The position numbers were made by a program, and so were the translations under genes. From positions 7,316,001 to 7,380,000 of the forward strand of contig OZ017805.1 of the NCBI GenBank assembly GCA_963969395.1: a DNA stretch of 64,000 nt, given 5' to 3'. The notes below the pieces were generated by a model. It was not told the DNA's origin and did not search any database. It saw only the letters and a list, made by a program, of their open reading frames with translations. This document shows positions 7,723 to 16,939 of the stretch, one piece after another; the stretch's first letter is position 1, and each line of letters opens with the position of its first letter. The stretch is from Pseudoscleropodium purum (Eukaryota > Streptophyta > Bryopsida > Hypnales > Brachytheciaceae).

Positions 7723-10700
7723 TCATTGACCTTCCGTCGAAGAAGTAGCCACCGAATACTTTTTCACCCTTGATCCGTTCACACGAGTGTCAAGCCACTG
7801 GCCCTGCAAATTCGCAAGTTGCAAAGACCCATTTTGAAAAATTTGAATGACTCGGAAAGGTCCCATCCATCGGGTATGCAATTTTCCTGGAAACTCTTTG
7901 TGACGGTTGTCATAAACGAGCACAAGACCGCCTTCCTGGATTCCATGATCAACTGGAAGTTTCCGGTCATAATCTTTCTTGCGTTTGAATTGCACTTCCA
8001 TGGTTCTCTCAAGAGCTGCAATTCGGGTTTCTTCCAGTTCTTCAATCGCGAGGAGTCGCGGAAGTATATCCATTCTGGTCTCCGCATTCCGGGCTGCCAT
8101 GACACGGAATGTCTCCACTTCTAACTCCACCCCATGAACTGTGTTTTGGCCGAAGACCAAAAAGTAGGGCGTTTTTCCGGTTGTGCTCTTCTCCGCCGTA
8201 TTGTACGCATGCACGGCCGAAGGTAGTTTCCGGTCCCAATCCGTCTTGTGAGCGGAAACCATCTTGTTCAAGATCTTCCCAATAATTCCGTTCGCCCGCT
8301 CGGTTAATCCATTCGCCTTTGGATTATAAGGAGTCGTCTTCCGGTGCTTAATAAGATATTTGGTAGTTAGGTCGGAGATGACGTCATTGAGGAAATGGGT
8401 TCCTCTATCACTGACCAACTCCAGTGGGTGGCCAAATCGCATGAGGATTTCTTCAAACAAAAAGGACGCGGAAGTCTCGGCATCGTTTTTCCGGGTTGCT
8501 CTGGCCTCCACCCACTTGGTCGCGTAATCCGTGGCTAGGATTATGTACCTCTTCTTCCTAGCACTGACCGGAAAAATGGGTCCAATAAAGTCGATCCCCC
8601 ATTTCTCAAACGGTGCTAAGGGAATTATGGGAGTGAGCGGCCAATGGTTCCGGAAAGATGGTGCTCCTGTCCGCTGACACTGATCGCAACTCCGAACAAA
8701 ATTCCTCACATCCCTGTGTACATACGGCCACCAGTATCCGGCGGATCGGATCCGGTTCACCGTAGTAACAAAGGCAAAATGTCCTCCGGAACTCCCGCAA
8801 TGGAGTGCCCGGATGACTTTCTTCCGGTCCGAAGGTTCCAAACATCGCCTAAGGACGTCGTCCGCCCCTAACTTGAAAAGGACTCCCCTAATCATGGTAT
8901 AAGGAGCCGCTTTTCTCTGAAAGATTTCTTTCTCCTCTAGACTCATCTGTTCCGGATATTTGGAATTCACTAAATAGCTAATGATATCCCGGAACTCCGA
9001 AACAGACTCGTTGCTTAGGTGAAAAACTTCTATCAAGGGAAAATCCGGTTTCTCCATTTCAACCGGAATCTCCAGAGAATCCGGAAACTCATCCGGAAAC
9101 TCAGCGGAAATATCCGCCACGGATTCCTGTCCTCTTTGTCTCGAGAGGTAATCCGCGTTCGAGTTTGCTTTTCCGGGTTTCACTACGACCTCGTAATTAA
9201 ACTCTTGTAAAAGCAAAATCCATCTAGCAATCCGACCTGACAAATCCGGTTTGTTCACGAGGTATTTCAAGGAATCATGATCTGTGTGAAAAATTACCTT
9301 GTACCCTAGCAAATAATGTCGGAACTTCTTACAAGAATACACGACCGCCAGAGCTTCTCGTTCTGTGGTGGTGTAATTCCGTTCCGCCAAACTCATTTGC
9401 CTGCTCGCATAGTAAATCGGATTCTCACGCTTCTCCGTGTCGAACTGCCAAAGAATGGATCCCAGACACCAACCGGATGCGTCGATGGTGACATGGAACT
9501 CTTTTGTCCAATCCGGAACGGAAAGGATCGGAGCTCTAGCAAGCTGAGTCTTCAGATCATCGAAGGCCTGCTGTCGCTTTCCGGTCCACACAAATTCCGT
9601 ATCCTGTTTGAGTAGTTCCGTGAGAGGGATGGCCCTCTTGGCGTATCCGTCAATGAATCGACGGTAGTAGCCCACACACCCTAGAAACCCACGGATCTCC
9701 CTTACGCTCGTCGGAGGCAGCAAGGATAGAACCGCCCTCACCTTTTCCAAGTCCGCTTGCAATCCGGCTTGGCTCACCACATGCCCCAGTAAAATTCCGG
9801 AACTCATTCCGAAAAAACACTTTCCGGGGTGTAATCTCAGATTGGTTTCTCGGCACCTTTGAAACGTCTTCCGCAAACATTCGAGATGAAGTTTCCGGTC
9901 GCTAAAAACTGCAAAGTCATCAATGAAGACCTCAATGAAATGGCGGAGAAAATCCTTGAAAATGTCCATCATCAGCCGTTGGAAAGTTCCGGGTGCGTTG
10001 CACAGGCCAAACGGCATCCGGGTAAATGCGAAAGTTCCCCATTCTGTCGTGAACGTGGTCTTCAGCTGATCCCTCCGTCGGATGAACACTTGGTTGTAAC
10101 CGGAAAATCCGTCCAAAAAGCTGTAACATTCGTGTCCGGCCACGTGGTCCAAAATGATGTCAGTAAATGGAAGGGGAAAGTAATCCTTCTTTGTGGCTGT
10201 GTTCAATTTCCGGAAATCTTGACACACCCGGATCTTAACTTTCCCATCCGTTCCCAACTTCTTGGGAACCACCACAATAGGGGAAACCCACTCGGAATTG
10301 TTGACCGGATATATGAATCCGGTTTCCAATAACCGGTCGATTTCTTCCTTCACCATTAACGAGTACCTCGGGTTGAGTCGGTACTGTCGCTGACGGACCG
10401 GAATAGATCCTTCCGTCAAGTCAATGTGATGCTCTCCTAAGTGAGGGGGGATTCCCTTCAGATCAGACGGCTCCCATGCAAAAATATCGAGATACTCCTG
10501 GACAAGTTGAACGTAACCGGATTTCTCCGTGCTTTGCATGAGCTTGCTCAAATAAAAGCACTTGCCTGGTTCAACCTCCTCCTGCTCATAATCGATGGGC
10601 GAGACGATTGGTTTGATCTTCTCTTCGTGAACCTCTTCCGGAACGGAAACTAAATTTCCCCATTCGGGTCTCATCGTTTCCTCACTTACACCCGCGGGAA

Positions 10701-11832
10701 GGTTTCCATCCTGGATCTGTCGAGTGATCCACTCGGCTGTGAGCGGAACGCTTGACTCTCCTAACGATCGATCTTCCACCATGGTACTGCTAGGCTTTTC
10801 CGGATCATGCTCCAACACAGCATTAGAGAACCCAAAACTTTTCTCAGTTTTGTGTTCGAATGGATCCACATAATAGCTTGGAATCGACTCTTCCGAATCC
10901 GTCCAATCCGATGTGTAACCATCCGAGTCGCTGGTTTCTCCTAAATGCTTTTCCGTGGACCAAGGTATCCGGATGGAAGGTTTCCCGACCACCAGTTCCT
11001 TGTTTCCCCAATCCACCAGTACTTGGGCAGAGTATAACCAAGGTCTACCCAGTAGCATAGGAAAAGGTCTTCCTTTGTGCACACGGATGATGACATAGTT
11101 CAGCAGATAATCCGTTCCTCCAATCCGGGTTGGAACTTGCGAAAGTTTGCCAACCGGATGTACTCGGGATTGATCCGCCATACGAAGGACTTGATCCGTC
11201 GCTTCGATCGTGGTGAATCCTAACTCAAATGCCGTGTCTTCCAACATCAAGTTGACTCCAGATCCGCCATCGATGGGAACCTTTGGAATCAGGCATCCTT
11301 CTATCTCCACACCGATCTCTGGAGCCCCGGAATCTTCCGGTTGGGAGAAGTTAACTGCCACCGCTGGGAGTTTCACCCTCTTCTTCCGTTTCCGTGTCCA
11401 GCTATCTCGGATCAGCTTCTGGTACATCACGTTGTCGTGCAGGAGCTGTCCAATCGTAACATTCGCCCGTTGATCTCGGATGTCCTGGATGATGTCATAC
11501 TCATGAGTACGGATATCCGGATTGATAACCACTGGGGTGTTACTGAAACGAACCTGCTTCTTACTCGTCACCACATCCGGTCCAGAGATTTCCGTCCGAA
11601 TCTCTGAACTGATGTCGATCGGAATCCGGTTCCGGTCCACCCCTTCCTCAAAGTGAACTTCCTCCGGTTCTGGACTCCGTCTCTGAAAAACAGGATCAGA
11701 ATCACTACTCGATTTCTGCCTCCTCCTCTGCTTTTTCTTCTTTCCCCTTACAGCTCGTTCGGGTTGATTTCTGGTGGAACTGCGGGTCGATACCCGGTTT
11801 ACCAAGCTCTCCGTCTCCGCCGGCAGTTCCAC
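7723..11832 (-). CDS. pol: Pol polyprotein (PR-RT-RH-INT), copy A
   Basis: Makes element DNA from RNA and integrates it. Residue positions count from the GTG at 11832: aspartic protease with DGGSG at 188-192; reverse transcriptase about 480-680 with the catalytic box FIDD at 636-639; RNase H with D784, E824 and D851; integrase with an HHCC zinc finger (H1011, H1018, C1049, C1052) and a D1081-D1142-E1178 triad with the canonical 35-residue gap. A C-terminal GPFRVIQIF...VNGSRVKKY module (about 1324-1360) follows and there is no chromodomain. No proper ATG begins this ORF. It is in the same frame as gag, whose UGA stop lies at 11844-11842, so it is most simply made as a Gag-Pol fusion by UGA readthrough. 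All catalytic residues are present; length is normal for the family. Confidence 0.93.
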   Translation of the reverse strand: MELPAETESLVNRVSTRSSTRNQPERAVRGKKKKQRRRQKSSSDSDPVFQRRSPEPEEVHFEEGVDRNRIPIDISSEIRTEISGPDVVTSKKQVRFSNTPVVINPDIRTHEYDIIQDIRDQRANVTIGQLLHDNVMYQKLIRDSWTRKRKKRVKLPAVAVNFSQPEDSGAPEIGVEIEGCLIPKVPIDGGSGVNLMLEDTAFELGFTTIEATDQVLRMADQSRVHPVGKLSQVPTRIGGTDYLLNYVIIRVHKGRPFPMLLGRPWLYSAQVLVDWGNKELVVGKPSIRIPWSTEKHLGETSDSDGYTSDWTDSEESIPSYYVDPFEHKTEKSFGFSNAVLEHDPEKPSSTMVEDRSLGESSVPLTAEWITRQIQDGNLPAGVSEETMRPEWGNLVSVPEEVHEEKIKPIVSPIDYEQEEVEPGKCFYLSKLMQSTEKSGYVQLVQEYLDIFAWEPSDLKGIPPHLGEHHIDLTEGSIPVRQRQYRLNPRYSLMVKEEIDRLLETGFIYPVNNSEWVSPIVVVPKKLGTDGKVKIRVCQDFRKLNTATKKDYFPLPFTDIILDHVAGHECYSFLDGFSGYNQVFIRRRDQLKTTFTTEWGTFAFTRMPFGLCNAPGTFQRLMMDIFKDFLRHFIEVFIDDFAVFSDRKLHLECLRKTFQRCRETNLRLHPGKCFFGMSSGILLGHVVSQAGLQADLEKVRAVLSLLPPTSVREIRGFLGCVGYYRRFIDGYAKRAIPLTELLKQDTEFVWTGKRQQAFDDLKTQLARAPILSVPDWTKEFHVTIDASGWCLGSILWQFDTEKRENPIYYASRQMSLAERNYTTTEREALAVVYSCKKFRHYLLGYKVIFHTDHDSLKYLVNKPDLSGRIARWILLLQEFNYEVVVKPGKANSNADYLSRQRGQESVADISAEFPDEFPDSLEIPVEMEKPDFPLIEVFHLSNESVSEFRDIISYLVNSKYPEQMSLEEKEIFQRKAAPYTMIRGVLFKLGADDVLRRCLEPSDRKKVIRALHCGSSGGHFAFVTTVNRIRSAGYWWPYVHRDVRNFVRSCDQCQRTGAPSFRNHWPLTPIIPLAPFEKWGIDFIGPIFPVSARKKRYIILATDYATKWVEARATRKNDAETSASFLFEEILMRFGHPLELVSDRGTHFLNDVISDLTTKYLIKHRKTTPYNPKANGLTERANGIIGKILNKMVSAHKTDWDRKLPSAVHAYNTAEKSTTGKTPYFLVFGQNTVHGVELEVETFRVMAARNAETRMDILPRLLAIEELEETRIAALERTMEVQFKRKKDYDRKLPVDHGIQEGGLVLVYDNRHKEFPGKLHTRWMGPFRVIQIFQNGSLQLANLQGQWLDTRVNGSRVKKYSVATSSTEGQ

Positions 11833-11850
11833 CTCGCATCGTCACTTGTC
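11833..11850 (-). promoter_or_regulatory. gag-pol junction with in-frame UGA (copy A)
   Basis: The minus strand reads GAC AAG TGA CGA TGC GAG, then the pol frame goes on without another stop for 1369 codons. A UGA followed by C is a known leaky stop context in plant and animal RNA viruses. The same junction is kept in copy B (21059-21061). A +1-frame ATG overlaps (ATGCGAGG) but does not enter pol. Confidence 0.65.
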
Positions 11851-13452
11851 CGGATTCTCCGTTCCGGCTGAGTGGCCATAGTTGAGCGCGGTCTGCTCCC
11901 TTGGAAGAATTTGAACTTGTTTGTAAACCGGTCTTGGCTGTATGGGCTTCAAACACTGCTCCTCCTGATGCCCATACTCTTGGCAATTCTGGCACGGAAG
12001 AGTGCGAGGAGCACCCTGCCCTGGTCCCCTGTTAGGACACGAGTTGGCATAATGTCCCGGTTCTCCACAGCCATAACAAATCACCACTTGTCTATCCGGG
12101 TAACCAAGGGCTCGCACGGGCTGCTGCATTACCAACCCCTGACTCGGTCCCGGTAAAAAGTTCCGGTTCAACATGTTGGACCGGGAAGGAATCGTGATCC
12201 CTTTTCCTCTACCATAGGTCGGCTGCACTTGGTAGATCTCCTCCTCTTCCTCGTTTGCTACGGTGTAGTAGATCTCTTCTTCCGGATACACATAGTGAAC
12301 TTGCTTCTGGGCAGCTCGCTGGCATTCACTTGGATAGTGACCCGGTTCTCCACATCTTCCGCACCAGACATTGGATCGAGAAGTCGGAACGATCCGTCTC
12401 GGTTTCCGGTTCTCAGCCATGTTGACCTTGATAGCCTCCAAAGACTCTTGGATGCTCTTCATCATCTTCTTGGAATCCGTATCTTCCATCTTCACTTTCA
12501 CAACCCGTTTCTCTCTCTGACCCTTCGGCTTGTGCGAACGTCGGGGAGGTGAAACACTCTGTTCCTCATCTGAGCTCGATGAATCCGGATCGGAAACTTC
12601 CGTTCCAGAACTCTCGGAACTGCTGTCCGAATCGGAAACCTTCTTACGATGCTTCAACTTCCGGTCGCCTTTCTTGTTCTTCCCCTTTTCTTGCTTCTCG
12701 CTCCTTCTCAAGGACTTCCGGAGTGACTGAGCGGAATTCTCGTAATTAGCCGCAGCATCCATGGCGTCTCTAAGTGTCCTAGGCCGCGTCTGACGAATCA
12801 GAAATCCCATAGACTCGGGTAATCCGGCAACATACCACTCCACCTGCAGACTAGGAGCGATCTCCGTGGTCAGCTTCTGGATCAGCGCCTTCACCCTCTG
12901 GCCATACTTCCGCACGGATTCGGATGATTTCATCGTTAGTGTACTGAGCCGTCCCAAGGCTCTGGCTTCTCCTCCTACCTCCCGGAAAGCTTGCAGGAAA
13001 TCCGTTCTCAACTGATCCCAGTTATTCCGGATGGGATCGGAAATATCCTGGTACCATTTAAGAGCTTCTCCCTTGAGCAATCCTTGGAAAATTCTTCGCT
13101 GGGCCGCCTCATTTTCCTGGTTGGCGAGTGCAGTAGATTCAAACTCGCATAGCCAGTCATCCGCATCTTGGCTTCCATCACCCTTAAAACGCTTGTATCT
13201 CAATCGAGTCATGACGTCTTCGTCCTCGAGGAACGGATCTTCTCTGTCCGGTTCCGGATCTAGATCGGAAACTGAAGGCGTATGACCAGATCTCGGATTC
13301 TCGCTTTCTCCTGCGGATGCAGACACGAAAATCGGACGGTTAACCGGATCTTGCAGATCCGGTTCACTCTGATCCGGTTCAGGCGATTCTTTCGATCGTT
13401 CTCTTCTTCTCAATCGCTCGGACGCTCTCGTATTCCTTATTCCGCATCTCAT
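11842..13452 (-). CDS. gag: Gag (capsid/nucleocapsid), copy A
   Basis: 536 residues, starting at ATG 13452, about 117 nt after the primer site. Residues 1-80 are charged and probably disordered. Residues 80-245 match the retrotransposon Gag capsid domain (RYKRFKGDGSQDADDWLCEF; GLLKGEALKWYQDI; F..LT..ESV..Y..R...L). Residues 250-320 are a basic then Ser/Asp-rich linker. Three CCHC zinc knuckles follow at 364-377, 459-472 and 487-500 (CxxCxxxGHxxxxC); plant Gags usually have one or two, so three is slightly unusual. It forms the virus-like particle and binds element RNA. The ORF ends AAG-TGA and the pol frame continues directly. It differs from the copy B Gag at five residues. Confidence 0.92.
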   Translation of the reverse strand: MRCGIRNTRASERLRRRERSKESPEPDQSEPDLQDPVNRPIFVSASAGESENPRSGHTPSVSDLDPEPDREDPFLEDEDVMTRLRYKRFKGDGSQDADDWLCEFESTALANQENEAAQRRIFQGLLKGEALKWYQDISDPIRNNWDQLRTDFLQAFREVGGEARALGRLSTLTMKSSESVRKYGQRVKALIQKLTTEIAPSLQVEWYVAGLPESMGFLIRQTRPRTLRDAMDAAANYENSAQSLRKSLRRSEKQEKGKNKKGDRKLKHRKKVSDSDSSSESSGTEVSDPDSSSSDEEQSVSPPRRSHKPKGQREKRVVKVKMEDTDSKKMMKSIQESLEAIKVNMAENRKPRRIVPTSRSNVWCGRCGEPGHYPSECQRAAQKQVHYVYPEEEIYYTVANEEEEEIYQVQPTYGRGKGITIPSRSNMLNRNFLPGPSQGLVMQQPVRALGYPDRQVVICYGCGEPGHYANSCPNRGPGQGAPRTLPCQNCQEYGHQEEQCLKPIQPRPVYKQVQILPREQTALNYGHSAGTENPDK

Positions 13453-13568
13453 GAGTTAGTTTCCAGATTCAGCCGGAAAACAAAACCCAATCCGAGAAAT
13501 GAAAACACGGAAAAGACGAACTACTGACTCAGCTTCTTCTGTACCGCAATAAAGCCGATAGCTTTAGA

Positions 13569-13587
13569 ATCCCCGGCAGCGGCGCCA
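13569..13587 (-). other. primer-binding site, tRNA-Asp type, copy A
   Basis: The minus strand reads TGGCGCCGCTGCCGGGGAT, 11 nt inside the 5' LTR (LTR2). From memory it matches the 3' end of plant tRNA-Asp (GUC) with one change (GCTGCC for GTTGCC), the primer used by Athila/Tat-type elements. Confidence 0.8.
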
Positions 13588-13598
13588 GATTTTTGTCA

Positions 13599-16500
13599 TG
13601 TCGCAGCACAGGGCAGGTCAATTCCCCATTATACTCACAAAAATCGCTCTAGAGTATAACTAAGTGACTCTAAAGATCGAACCCACGAGATCCTGTGAAG
13701 TATCTAGCTCTATTAAGCAGTTAAGCTCAGTCAGTATGCCAATCTTACTTTCCGGTCCTAGATCTAGAACCAGAAATACTACCACACCGGGTAACTACAG
13801 ACCGGATTACTCCTTCTTCCGGTCCTACTAACTATCCGGTCCGTACAAACACCCAAATCCCAGGATCTCACAACTTCCGATCTTGGAAATCCGTCCTGAC
13901 CAATCCGGTCGGGATGGTCATCCTGTACTCGTAATCCTATCCGGTTTGGTTTTGCCTCTGTTTCACCATCAGAGGGGTCGCCGCTTAATTTTGAGAGTGG
14001 TAGGCCCACCACTCCTTCCGTGACTTATAGTGGCTGAAGACCCACTGTCCTACCTTCTAGACTCCTAAGCTAATCCGGATCCGGTTTGGTCCTTCACAAC
14101 AACCCAGATAGCAATCCGGGTCGTAGGTCACACAAAGACCCCACACTCGACCCTCTCGTACTACAACGACCTTGATGCTACTTCCGATCCGTGCGAAGAC
14201 AGGTGGTTACAAGTGCACCCGTCCGTTCCAACATCAACTAAAGTTCTTCCGTTACCCCTACGGGTGGTGAGACCTCACAGGAGATCGGACACTCGACCGG
14301 ATTTCCCACCCCGGGAGTTCTAGCGCAGCTAAGGAATCCCTCCCTACCCGCCTAGCCTAACAACGGCTTTCTCACCCGGAATCTCAAACTCTAGACGTGC
14401 TGAGGAACTAAGTTCACTCCCAACTTTTCGGTACCTACTCACATGCACCTTGGATCGGAAAATAAACACCAAGGGGAGAATTCACTTGCCAACCAACTCG
14501 TACTATCCTAACTCCACATCATACAATCCTGTCGCGCTGGAGAGAGATACACAACGAAGAGAATAGAAAGGTACAAGAAGTTTGCAAAATGAACAACTCC
14601 CAATTCCCATCTCAGGAACCGATTTATATACAAAGGGTCAAAACCCTAAAAGCACAAAAAGGAGCGGAAAACCCGTGGGGGTCCGCCGCCACCTAAATCT
14701 AACTTCCGGTCTAACCTAATACTATTGAGCCGGATCCGGATCCGGATCCGCTCCTACTCCTAACTGAAATTCAAATCCTATCTACCCTACAACTCTAGAT
14801 CCTATCGTCGGGCTTCCGGTCTCCGGGACTAGCTCCTCGAAAACTTCACTCAAATTCCGGACCCGTTCCCCCTCCGCAGGATTCGGTCCGGGTGGAGACT
14901 CCAGGTCGATGGTGATATCCGGTCTCGTGCCCGGAGTCCCAGTCCGTGCAGACTTCTTGGACTCAGGAGTCCAATCCTTCCTGTCCTTCGCCATAGTTGC
15001 ATCCGGAAAGAGGTCCAGTAGTGAGATGTCCGAAAGGTGAATACCTTTGTCGCACGTCGCTCCCGTCAGCTTCCGGCTGCTCTCCTCGATCCGGTCCGCT
15101 GCCTTCCGCCCTTCTACCATTGCCGTCTCCACCTGCTCGGCGAAGTCCGCGAGAATCCGGACCATCCGGGAACCGGATAGTTTCTTCTCTTCGTGGATCT
15201 TCTCGTCGAAGAGCTTCGCCTTGGCCGCTGCCGTTCCGGTCTCTCCCAGGACCGCCTTGATCTGCTCGGCCAGCTTCCGAGTCTCCTCCGCCATCTCCCG
15301 AGCGGCCGTCACGTCTTCCTGATAGGCAAAAAGTGTTGCCTTCAGTTTATCTACCTCCTCCTGCAACCGGCGGATCTCGGCTTCCTGCTTCCGGGTCTCT
15401 TCCGGATTCGTGATGCATTGCGCCACTTGTTCCGCCAAGTTGCTGTCCGGTGCAGCACCCACCAACTTGCCGATTGCCGCAAGCGTCCTGTGCTTGACCT
15501 CCCAATCCGCCCTGATGTTGCAGAGGACGTTGATCAGACCGTTGAACGGATCTTGCATATCCGGATCTCCCCCGGAATTGGTCTTCTCGGCTTCCGGTTT
15601 CTCCTCCGGGGCCGGTTTGTCTTGACCGGGAGGCGTCCCGCGCTTGTGTGGAGGCGTCAGCTTCTGTCGCTTGATCGGCGGCATCGGCTCCTCCTCTTCC
15701 TCGCTGGACTCCCGGTCTGACTCGAAATCGGATTCCGCTTCGTCATCCGTCTCCGACTCCCCATACTTCAGGAGCACTTCCTGCGTCTTCCACGCCTTCT
15801 CCTCTATGTTGGTGAGGACTTGGTTCTCCCGATAGAGGTGGAAGAGGTAAGGGCACACTAGAGTGGCCCTTTTCTTCCCAACCCTACTAACAAGCTGGGC
15901 CACGAGATCGGAAATGATCCGTGCCCAGTCCACTTTCCGGGTACCACTGAGGGCACCGAAAATGGTGTTGCCGAGGGTGATCGTCACCCTGGTCGGCTTC
16001 TCCGGGTGAAGAACCGGAACCAGGAATTGCAGGAGCCGACGGTGTCGGTCGTCCAAGCAATCCTCGACCGCGTATCCGTCCTTCGGGTTGACGGCTCCCT
16101 TGAACTTCCCTCGGACAAACTCATCCTTCCGGCTCGCCATTCCCAAACCTCCTGCCCGGAAACCGTAAACCGCTCTCCACATCCCCTCGTTCCAGCTGAC
16201 GGGAGCTCCCCTCACGGTGTTGTCAAACTGGTTGGACAACTTTCCGAGGAGCTCCTTGACCATTCTCTCCTCCCTAAAACCCCAAGGTTTCTCGGCAAAC
16301 CCTACGCAACCCATGGATCTGAGATCATCCATGAGTTCAGCCTTTTCCGGCTCTGTGGAGGGAATAACCGGAATGACTTTCCGGAGCTTCACCTCGCCTC
16401 CAGAGGGACTCGCTTGCCTCGACCTACGTAGCTGAGGCATTCCCACTCACATCTACCTCACTCTCTCCTAGCCGCACGTCCCGTTCCTCACTTTCTCTCT

Positions 16501-16903
16501 CCGATCTCAACCGGAATCAAAATGAACAGAACGCAAACGCACAGACGCACAAACGACAAAAACTCAACCGCGCACGCTCAAGGTCGAGTTTCTAAAAGGG
16601 GGTGCAACAGTGAAAGCTCCTCCTTTTATAGTCCCTGGACCCTTTCCGGTTTGTCATCATGAATCCGGGTTACCATCATAATCCGGTTCATCATCATCAT
16701 CCGGTCCTAGACCTAATCCGGGTTACATTCCGTTTCCGTCGTTAGTTACTCCTGACCGGATTAGATCCAAGAAGCCCACTACTTCACGTTCCGTGCTAAT
16801 TTTGAGTTTTCCTTCCCCACCTAATCGGATCCGATTAGCTAATGACTAGTTTCCGTTCCTATTTGGGTGTATACTAAGAAAATCAAAATTCTAAGCTGCG
16901 ACA
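13599..16903 (-). repeat. LTR2 (middle LTR, shared by copies A and B)
   Basis: It is 3305 bp with the same TG...CA ends, ORF and regulatory sites as LTR1 (TATA-1 at 16623-16631, TATA-2 at 14622-14630, hairpin at 13955-13975). Over most of its length it shares variants with LTR3 against LTR1 (for example AATTCACTTGCC against AAATCACTTACA). At 13775-13930, however, it has about ten private substitutions where LTR1 and LTR3 are identical, which suggests a gene-conversion patch. Confidence 0.92.
14782..16440 (-). CDS. LTR-borne protein of unknown function (LTR2 copy)
   Basis: Intact, same length and domain layout as the LTR1 copy. It differs from LTR1 at seven residues, all in the C-terminal coiled-coil and tail region (V379, G468, L477, G506, T507, A524 and T543, numbered from the upstream GTG). 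The N-terminal domain is identical in the two. Two changes are private to this copy: SLLDLF for SLPDLF, and PETGS for PEVGS. Because it lies in the middle LTR, it follows pol of copy B and precedes gag of copy A. Function unknown, as for LTR1. Confidence 0.8.
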   Translation of the reverse strand: MPQLRRSRQASPSGGEVKLRKVIPVIPSTEPEKAELMDDLRSMGCVGFAEKPWGFREERMVKELLGKLSNQFDNTVRGAPVSWNEGMWRAVYGFRAGGLGMASRKDEFVRGKFKGAVNPKDGYAVEDCLDDRHRRLLQFLVPVLHPEKPTRVTITLGNTIFGALSGTRKVDWARIISDLVAQLVSRVGKKRATLVCPYLFHLYRENQVLTNIEEKAWKTQEVLLKYGESETDDEAESDFESDRESSEEEEEPMPPIKRQKLTPPHKRGTPPGQDKPAPEEKPEAEKTNSGGDPDMQDPFNGLINVLCNIRADWEVKHRTLAAIGKLVGAAPDSNLAEQVAQCITNPEETRKQEAEIRRLQEEVDKLKATLFAYQEDVTAAREMAEETRKLAEQIKAVLGETGTAAAKAKLFDEKIHEEKKLSGSRMVRILADFAEQVETAMVEGRKAADRIEESSRKLTGATCDKGIHLSDISLLDLFPDATMAKDRKDWTPESKKSARTGTPGTRPDITIDLESPPGPNPAEGERVRNLSEVFEELVPETGSPTIGSRVVG

Positions 16904-16916
16904 TTACCCCTTCCTC
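16904..16916 (-). other. polypurine tract, copy B
   Basis: Same GAGGAAGGGGTAA abutting LTR2, 24 nt after the pol stop at 16940. Confidence 0.8.
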
Positions 16917-16939
16917 ATCTGTGAGCGTCCCCGCGAACA

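Larger units (their letters stand above)
4383..16903 (-). mobile_element. Ty3/gypsy retrotransposon copy A (Athila/Tat-like), complete
   Basis: Read on the minus strand: 5' LTR 16903-13599, tRNA-Asp primer site 13587-13569, gag, UGA, pol, polypurine tract 7699-7690, 3' LTR 7686-4383. The LTRs are about 3.3 kb, begin TGTCGCAGC and end GCTGCGACA, a 9-bp inverted terminal repeat. Gag, pol and both LTR ORFs are intact. LTR2 (13599-16903) is shared with copy B, so A and B form LTR-int-LTR-int-LTR. The lineage call rests on the tRNA-Asp primer site, the PR-RT-RH-INT order and a C-terminal GPF...VNGxRxKxY module without chromodomain. No matching 5-bp duplication flanks the array (CCGAC left, GGTGG right). 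Confidence 0.9.

Noticed and set aside
9859..10332. 157-codon plus-strand frame inside pol
   Set aside because: Antisense shadow of the reverse transcriptase; no independent start context or motif.
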